Assembly: GCA_023384095.1 (NCBI GenBank)
Contig: JAHDXT010000004.1
Location: 124,001 to 188,000, forward strand
Origin: Hyphomicrobiaceae bacterium
GTDB taxonomy: Bacteria; Pseudomonadota; Alphaproteobacteria; Rhizobiales; Hyphomicrobiaceae
DNA: 64,000 bases
Direction: 5' to 3'
Notes under the pieces: model-generated
Told to the model about the DNA's origin: nothing
The model's input: the letters and a program-made list of their open reading frames with translations, nothing else
Database searches by the model: none
Program-made: the position numbers and the translations under genes
Part shown: in pieces, positions 58,260 through 64,000 of the stretch
Layout: each line of letters opens with the position of its first letter
How positions within the stretch are numbered: the stretch's first letter is position 1

Positions 58260-59683
58260 GTCCTGATCCTCCCGTTGCCGACGCGCAGCACGGTCATCAG
58301 CCCAGCCGTCTGATGGTCCGTTACATGACAATGCAGCATCCAGTCGCCGGGACTGTCCGCGACGAAGGCGAACTCGACGATATCCTTGGGCGCCATGAGC
58401 ATGGTGTCGGCCCATTGATTGTGCGGGACTGGCACACCGTTCCGGGTGAGCACCCGATAGCTGAAGCCGTGCAGGTGCATCGGGTGCCACCAGGCGGTGT
58501 CGTTGCGCATGGTGATCACGTGACTTTGCCCTTGGGCAAGCGTCACGAGCGGAGGCATCCCGGCATGGCCGTCGCCGGTCATGGAGGTACCGTTGATCGC
58601 CCACACGGCGCGGCCGTGCCCCATCATGCCGCCCATGCCCTGCATCATGCCGCCCTCGAGCTTGAGCTCGTGACGCTCGGCGGTGGTGAGGTCCGGTCCG
58701 GGCAGCGGGTTGGGTGGCAGTCGCAGCGGCCCATCGAGGGGATCGCGGCGCAGCGGCGGCTCGTCAGTGTAGGCGAGGTGGGTGAGCCAGTAGGCGAGAC
58801 CCTCGTAGAAGTCGTCAATGACGCGGTAACGGCGGCTGGGCTCGCCTTCCATATCGATCGCGAGGTCGATCCGCATCGCCGGGCCGAGAAGAATGCGGCC
58901 GCTTGCCGGCTCGTGCGGTTCGCAGGGCTGGCCGTCGATTGCAACGATGACCGGCCGATGGCCTTCGAAGCGGAGCGCCATGATGCGCGCGAGCGAGGTA
59001 TTGACGAGGCGGAGACGGACGCGTTCGCCCGCGCGCACCGGCTGATCGTCGGGGACGACGCCATTCAAGGTCACCGTATTACCGATGCGACCCGACATTG
59101 CCGCTTCCATGCGGTTGCCGAAGCCGGAAGCGATCTCGCCGTCGGCGGTAAGGCGCCAGTCGCTCAGCACCCACAGCACGTCGCGGTCAACGGCGACCGG
59201 CTCGCGCTCCTCCACGATCAGGGCACCGGCGAGGCCACGGCCAAGCTGCTCGAGGCTGTTGGCGTGCGGGTGGTACCAGAAGGTGCCTGCATCGGGCGGC
59301 GTGAACTCATAGGTGAAGGTTTCGCCAGGCATGATCGGCGGCTGGGTTAACCCGGGCACGCCATCCATTGCGTTTGGCAGGCGAATGCCGTGCCAATGGA
59401 CCGTGGTCTCCTCGTCGAGCTTGTTCTCGACGACGATGCGGACCGGCTCGCCCTGTTTGAGGCGAAGCGTTGGGCCTGGGATCTTCCCGTCATACACCCA
59501 GACCGCTGTCTGAACATCGCCGCGGCAGATGAGGGAAGCGGTTCCTGGTGCCGCCACGACGCGCAGCTCGCTGCCCGTAGCGGCGATCACCGGTCGGACC
59601 AACGGCAATGAGCTGGCGACAATGCCTGCGCTCGCTTGGAGAAATCTCCGACGCGAGACGAGACGGCTCGATCGATTGTTCAC
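58256..59683 (-). CDS. Multicopper oxidase
   Basis: TVHWHGIRLPNAMDGVP, GTFWYHPHANSLEQLG, HPMHLHGFSYRVL, WMLHCHVTDHQTAGLM; Tat-like signal SRRRFLQASAGIV; likely GTG start. Confidence 0.92.
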   Translation of the reverse strand: MNNRSSRLVSRRRFLQASAGIVASSLPLVRPVIAATGSELRVVAAPGTASLICRGDVQTAVWVYDGKIPGPTLRLKQGEPVRIVVENKLDEETTVHWHGIRLPNAMDGVPGLTQPPIMPGETFTYEFTPPDAGTFWYHPHANSLEQLGRGLAGALIVEEREPVAVDRDVLWVLSDWRLTADGEIASGFGNRMEAAMSGRIGNTVTLNGVVPDDQPVRAGERVRLRLVNTSLARIMALRFEGHRPVIVAIDGQPCEPHEPASGRILLGPAMRIDLAIDMEGEPSRRYRVIDDFYEGLAYWLTHLAYTDEPPLRRDPLDGPLRLPPNPLPGPDLTTAERHELKLEGGMMQGMGGMMGHGRAVWAINGTSMTGDGHAGMPPLVTLAQGQSHVITMRNDTAWWHPMHLHGFSYRVLTRNGVPVPHNQWADTMLMAPKDIVEFAFVADSPGDWMLHCHVTDHQTAGLMTVLRVGNGRIRT

Positions 59684-59830
59684 TCTCGGACCCTTCTGCG
59701 ATCGGTACACGGCGAAGGGCGCCGGCGCTGATCTGCCGGCATCACGCCGCGACGTTGCCATTGCGTGCTCGTCCACGCTCAGGCGCACTCATGACGCAGA
59801 GATCAGCCGTCCAGGACAGCCGACGATGCG

Positions 59831-60187
59831 TCAGGCGAGATCGCTGGATTTGGGAGGGTAGGGGTCGGGCCCAGCGGTTCGTCCGCTCAGGACCGGATAT
59901 GCCGCGAGCCGGGGGCGTGGCGCCGACGTTGTCGCGACCGTCGGAGCCTTCGGCAGCAAGGCAGAGACGGGGGCCGTGCAGGCGAGCGAGCACGACGCCA
60001 TGGATCCGTCATCGCCTCCGTCCATCGGACAGCCCTGGCAATCCTCATGAGAGGAATCGGCCATATCGGACGCCATGGACATCTTGACCGTCATGTCGGC
60101 GGCCTGGACAGCAGACAGGCCCAGACCCACGGCCATGAGAACCGCAAGGAGCAGTGTCATTACCTGTCTAGCCGACCAATGACTCAT
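59831..60187 (-). CDS. Small secreted Cys/Met-rich protein, CopL-like
   Basis: Signal peptide; EDCQGCPMDGGDDGSMASCSLACTAP; upstream of a multicopper oxidase on the same strand. Confidence 0.5.
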   Translation of the reverse strand: MSHWSARQVMTLLLAVLMAVGLGLSAVQAADMTVKMSMASDMADSSHEDCQGCPMDGGDDGSMASCSLACTAPVSALLPKAPTVATTSAPRPRLAAYPVLSGRTAGPDPYPPKSSDLA

Positions 60188-60502
60188 AGCTTTCAGGATG
60201 GCAGCAAAGCCACGACAGGACAAGACACGGAACTGTGACCATCCGACACTGTTTGTCCGCACCAACCGGAAGACCTTCACACAACTAACCGGTCCCAGGC
60301 CCCATAGTGCTTTTGGCTTCTGACCCCCGCGGCAGGCTCAGCGCGATCACGAGGAGTCCGGCGGATGTTCTCACGTGGCATTTTCGGAACTACAGGCGCG
60401 ATCGCCAACAGCGAGTGAACGGGATCATGATCAGCATGGCCAAAGCCAGTTGCGAGGAGTGGCCACGGAATTGTGACGCCGGCGCGGCGCTTGCCGATCA
60501 TC

Positions 60503-60597
60503 GACATGATGCCGCGCCTTGCCCGCTTGTCGCGCTTGTCGGCGAGCACCGTCGTCGTCGCCATCAACGCGTGGTTGCTGCGGAGGGCTGAGCTGTA
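60503..60597 (+). pseudogene. P-type ATPase C-terminal remnant with an internal deletion
   Basis: PRLARLSRLSASTVVVAINAWLLRRAEL* joins PRIVRLSR and MSASTVVVAINAQLLRRAEI* of the CPH ATPase at 52731-54821. Confidence 0.75.
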
Positions 60598-60630
60598 GGT
60601 CGCTATTCGGTCTGAGCACAGGGAGTTCCG

Positions 60631-61098
60631 ATGACGAGAACCCTCCGCGATTCTGCTTTTCTGACAGCATTTATGCTTTTCGTGTGGGAAATTTTGCAAG
60701 TGCCGTTTTTCGTCCAGATGCCTGCGACGGAGCATTGGCAGGCGATAGAGATGTGCCTGAAAGCCACGATAGGCGATGTCGCCATCGCTCTCGTATCGTT
60801 CGCCATCGCCGCTTTGGTGGACCGAAGCTTTCGCTGGTTCCTGCAACCCTCAGGGCGAGCCCTAAGCGCCTATTTGACGACCGGGCTGATCGCGACGATT
60901 TTCCTCGAGCGCCACGCCATCGCAACAGCTCGATGGAGCTACTCCGATCTGATGTCCGATCTGATGCCGGTTCTGCCTGCCATCGGCATCGGGCTCATTC
61001 CGATCGTTCAGTGGACAGTACTGCCTCTCGTCACATTGCTGCTGACGCGGCGGCTTCATATGGGCTCGACGGGCAGGCGACATCCTGGCGGCCAGTAG
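60631..61098 (+). CDS. Uncharacterised membrane protein, paralog of 56484-56996
   Basis: LFVWEILQVPFFVQ...GDVAIAL...LER...WSYSDLMSDLMPVLPAIGIGLIPIVQWTVLPL. Confidence 0.7.
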   Translation: MTRTLRDSAFLTAFMLFVWEILQVPFFVQMPATEHWQAIEMCLKATIGDVAIALVSFAIAALVDRSFRWFLQPSGRALSAYLTTGLIATIFLERHAIATARWSYSDLMSDLMPVLPAIGIGLIPIVQWTVLPLVTLLLTRRLHMGSTGRRHPGGQ

Positions 61099-61114
61099 CA
61101 CACCGCCGCTGTCA

Positions 61115-62116
61115 CTAGACGACGTTCTGCGGCCGGCCTTGCGCGAACGCTCTTATGTTGGCGATGGTAGTGTCGAGAATGCGCCGCAGTGCATCCTCGG
61201 TATCATAGGCGATATGCGGCGTCACGATCACGTTCGGAAACCGCAGCAGGACGTGGCTGGCGAGCAGCGCCCGCAGCTCGGCATTCGTGTCCTGCCGCTC
61301 GCCCCGGAATATCTCCGCCTCGTCGCGGAGCAGTGGCTCCTCGGGCAGGACGTCCAGCCCGGCAGCCCCCACCTTCTTGTCGGCCAGCGCGCGCACCAGA
61401 GCTGACACATCGATAATCGATCCGCGCGCGGTGTTGATGAGGATCACGCCGTCCCTCATGGCCGCGAGCTCGCGATCCCCGATGAGATGGTGCGTCTGCG
61501 GGGTGGCCGTAACGTGCAGCGTCACCACGTCGGACCGCCCGAGGACATCCAATAGATCGCCGTAACGGAAGCCGAGGGCCTGTGCGGCGCTGTCGTCGGG
61601 CCGCATGTCGAAGGCGAGGACATCCATGCCGAAGCCCTTGGCGATCTCGATCACCCGCCGGCCGATGCGTCCGGTGCCGATGACACCCAGCGTCTTGCCG
61701 CGCAGATCGAAGCCGCGGAGCCCCGTCTGGGAGAAGTCGCCGCGTCTTGTTCTTTCGACAGCAGGAATGATGTGGCGGTCGAGGGCGAGAAGGAGTGCGA
61801 ACGCATGCTCGGCGACGGTGGTATCGCCGTAATCGGGCACGTTGCACACCGTGATGCCGTGCTCCCGGCAGTAGTCGAGGTCGATGTGATCATAGCCTGT
61901 CGACCGCGTTGCAATCAGCCGCAGGGAGGGGAAGTGCGCAAGCACCTCAGCGCTCAGTTTGGAGTTGACGAACGTGGTGATGGCTTCGGCATCCGGGTAG
62001 CTCGAAGAAGTCCGCGCATTCAGCGGCTCTCGCGTGCAGGAAACCTCATGCTCAGGAAGAAGCCGCAGGCAAGCCGCATGCTCCCATTCCTCCGTCTCGA
62101 AGACGATCAGCTTCAC
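61115..62116 (-). CDS. D-2-hydroxyacid dehydrogenase (D-lactate dehydrogenase-like)
   Basis: LGVIGTGRIGRRVIEIAKGFGMDVLAFD Rossmann motif, INTARGSIIDV, GLDVLPEEP, NVIVTPHIAYDTEDAL; likely GTG start at 62116. Confidence 0.88.
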   Translation of the reverse strand: MKLIVFETEEWEHAACLRLLPEHEVSCTREPLNARTSSSYPDAEAITTFVNSKLSAEVLAHFPSLRLIATRSTGYDHIDLDYCREHGITVCNVPDYGDTTVAEHAFALLLALDRHIIPAVERTRRGDFSQTGLRGFDLRGKTLGVIGTGRIGRRVIEIAKGFGMDVLAFDMRPDDSAAQALGFRYGDLLDVLGRSDVVTLHVTATPQTHHLIGDRELAAMRDGVILINTARGSIIDVSALVRALADKKVGAAGLDVLPEEPLLRDEAEIFRGERQDTNAELRALLASHVLLRFPNVIVTPHIAYDTEDALRRILDTTIANIRAFAQGRPQNVV

Positions 62117-62205
62117 ACTTGCACCATTCCGGCCCTTTTGCCGGGAAACGCCAGCCGGTTGATGTGGTTTCGCATCCGGTATCACGCGATGCGCGGAGGA
62201 TCGGG

Positions 62206-63045
62206 ATGCGCAGTCTGATTGCGATGGGCTTAAGCGCTTACTTGTCAGTGACCGCCTGCGCTGCAGAGATCCCGCTTTTCGATGCCCACATCCATTATGG
62301 GCACGATATTTGGGACACCATTTCACCGGAGAAGGCCATCGCGAAGCTGAGGAAGGCAGGAATCAGGAAGGCGCTCGTTTCCAGCGCCAACGACGACGGC
62401 ACGCTCATGCTCCTGCGCGAAGCGCCTGACCTAATAGTGCCGGCACTGACGCCCTACCGCAAGGAGGGCGAGCTCGCCATCTGGCTGAGGGATGAGAGCG
62501 TGCCGGCGTACCTGGAGGAACGGCTGAAGAAGGCAGGATACGTCGCTCTCGGCGAGTTTCATGCCTATGGTGCCGAAGCGGACCTCCCGGTGGTCAGGCG
62601 GGTGGTCCAGCTTGCCAGGAAGCACGGCCTTTATCTTCACGCCGATTCCGATGCGCAGGCGATCGAACGCATCTTCCAGCAGGACCCGAACGCACGCGTA
62701 ATCTGGGCACATGCGGGCAATGATCCCGCACATCGCGTCCTCGCGATGCTGCGCAAATACGAGAACTTGTGGTGTGACCTCGCCATGCGGGACAGAATTG
62801 CGCAAAATGGTGAGCTGCTTCCGGAATGGCGCGCTGCCTTTGCAGAGTTCCCCGACCGTTTCATGATCGGAACCGATACGTATTCCGTCGGCATCTGGGG
62901 CGAGGTCGAGGCGCATGCCGCCTCGGTTCGGCGCTGGCTGTCGGGCCTGCCATCGGAAATCGCCGAGCGTATCGCCTACAAGAATGCCGAGACACTGTTC
63001 AGTCGGCCTCCGGCGGGGTCGTCGGGCGATCCTGATAATAAGTGA
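62206..63045 (+). CDS. Secreted amidohydrolase (intact paralog of the pseudogene at 50430-51231)
   Basis: Signal peptide, FDAHIHYGHD, GEFHAYG, IWAHAG, IGTDTYS motifs. Confidence 0.85.
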   Translation: MRSLIAMGLSAYLSVTACAAEIPLFDAHIHYGHDIWDTISPEKAIAKLRKAGIRKALVSSANDDGTLMLLREAPDLIVPALTPYRKEGELAIWLRDESVPAYLEERLKKAGYVALGEFHAYGAEADLPVVRRVVQLARKHGLYLHADSDAQAIERIFQQDPNARVIWAHAGNDPAHRVLAMLRKYENLWCDLAMRDRIAQNGELLPEWRAAFAEFPDRFMIGTDTYSVGIWGEVEAHAASVRRWLSGLPSEIAERIAYKNAETLFSRPPAGSSGDPDNK

Positions 63046-63167
63046 GAGGAGCCAGCCTGCAGCGAATCGCAAGGCAAAGCCTGAAATGCACAGCCGATAA
63101 TGATGACAACAATGTGCCCAGGCGGCGAATGGGCTGGCGGATGCCCCTGAAGGCACCCGCCTGAACC

Positions 63168-63695
63168 TCATATCATGCAGCCCATTCCGGTAAGAAGGTC
63201 GTCAGCCTTCTTTTTCTGCGCATCGTTGAGCGCGGCGTAGAGCGCCTCGAGTGGCGCTTTGATGTCCTTAAGGGTGGCGAGCCGGCCTTCCATGACAGTG
63301 ATATGGGCATCGAGCCGCTCGACGGGAGACTTGGCTTGCGACGCTGCCAGCATCGTCTGGCGCATGCCCTGCATGCTCTCCAGGTTTCTCTTGAGGGCAT
63401 TCGCGTACGTGTCCCAGGCGGAACTTTGGGCGTCGGTGATTGCAAGCTCGGCCTTCAGGAAAGCGACCCTTCCCTCCGCGAATGCAGGCGTGTCGGTGCT
63501 GCCCCACATCGGGCAATTGCCCATCCCCATGCCCATTCCGCGGCCCATCGGCATGCCCCAGCCGAATCCACCCATCATTCCCTGTCCGCCCATCATGCCC
63601 CAGCCAGGGCCACGCTGTTGGGCTGTCACCTGCGTCGCCGCTCCCATAATAAGGCTCAGCGCCAGAAGCGATGGTAAAAGGACTGAGGGTTTCAT
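63168..63695 (-). CDS. Spy/CpxP-like periplasmic protein with Met/Gly-rich N-terminus
   Basis: Signal peptide; GWGMMGGQGMMGGFGWGMPMGRGMGMGMGNCPMWG; helical ELAITDAQSSAWDTYANALKRNLESMQ. Confidence 0.75.
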   Translation of the reverse strand: MKPSVLLPSLLALSLIMGAATQVTAQQRGPGWGMMGGQGMMGGFGWGMPMGRGMGMGMGNCPMWGSTDTPAFAEGRVAFLKAELAITDAQSSAWDTYANALKRNLESMQGMRQTMLAASQAKSPVERLDAHITVMEGRLATLKDIKAPLEALYAALNDAQKKKADDLLTGMGCMI

Positions 63696-64000
63696 TGCGG
63701 TGTCTCCCAATGTAGGTTTTTCCAAGAATGTGAGCATCGCCAATTCTGCTCGGCGATTGTCCTGCTACTTGAAGAAGAACGAAATTCGCCGAGCCAGATG
63801 CTGCGGCCAGGAATATGCCGATCAGCCGCGAAGCGGTTCCCTCGACTTCTTCCCGGGTATGATTCGCGAGAAGCAATTCGCAAGCATTGACCGGAGTCAA
63901 CCAATGCCCGCCCCCGCCTGAACCAGAAGCTTTCCGTAATCCGGTACTGGGCTCAGGCAAGTTCCTTCACGGGCTCTTAAGCGACTGCGACGCTCATGGT

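Noticed and set aside
58241-59350. 369-aa plus ORF antisense to the multicopper oxidase
   Set aside because: Same antisense effect.
1-64000. CRISPR array, rRNA operon, tRNA genes, integrase
   Set aside because: No regularly spaced repeats, rRNA-like blocks or integrase motifs were noticed by eye; a tRNAscan/minced/Infernal run would be needed to be certain.

Overview
This 64 kb, high-GC window looks like an accessory metal and redox island from an alphaproteobacterium-like host (the host is inferred only from gene content and codon style). It has five parts. (i) Copper/heavy-metal genes: three multicopper oxidases, three intact P1B-type ATPases carrying different TM6 motifs (CPG, SPC, CPH), an HMA chaperone, CusF-like, cupredoxin, TolC, DUF411, Spy-like and CopL-like Cys-rich leader proteins. 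(ii) Two efflux systems, an RND pump and a YbhGFSR-like ABC exporter, each preceded by a two-TetR regulator cassette. One cassette is intact and one has decayed. (iii) A PepSY / cytochrome b561 / DUF2271 / PepSY-flavoreductase / ApbE operon consistent with extracytoplasmic flavin electron transfer, next to a divergent two-component system. (iv) A DsbD / Lgt-like-TlpA fusion / L,D-transpeptidase / DsbA operon, also next to a divergent two-component system. (v) A CcdA / DsbA / membrane protein / DUF411 / cytochrome c / multicopper oxidase cluster. Gene remnants are frequent: P-type ATPase pieces at three sites, a TetR with an internal in-frame deletion, a DUF2141/TetR chimera, a frameshifted amidohydrolase with an intact paralog 12 kb away, a broken CDF transporter, and GNAT and transposase fragments. 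I saw no rRNA, tRNA, CRISPR array or intact transposase. The most promising leads are the duplicated double-TetR cassettes, the GITGAS flavinylation-like motif in the DUF2271 protein, the thiol-redox/L,D-transpeptidase operon, the CopL-like leaders upstream of multicopper oxidases, and an apparently uncharacterised membrane-protein family present twice.
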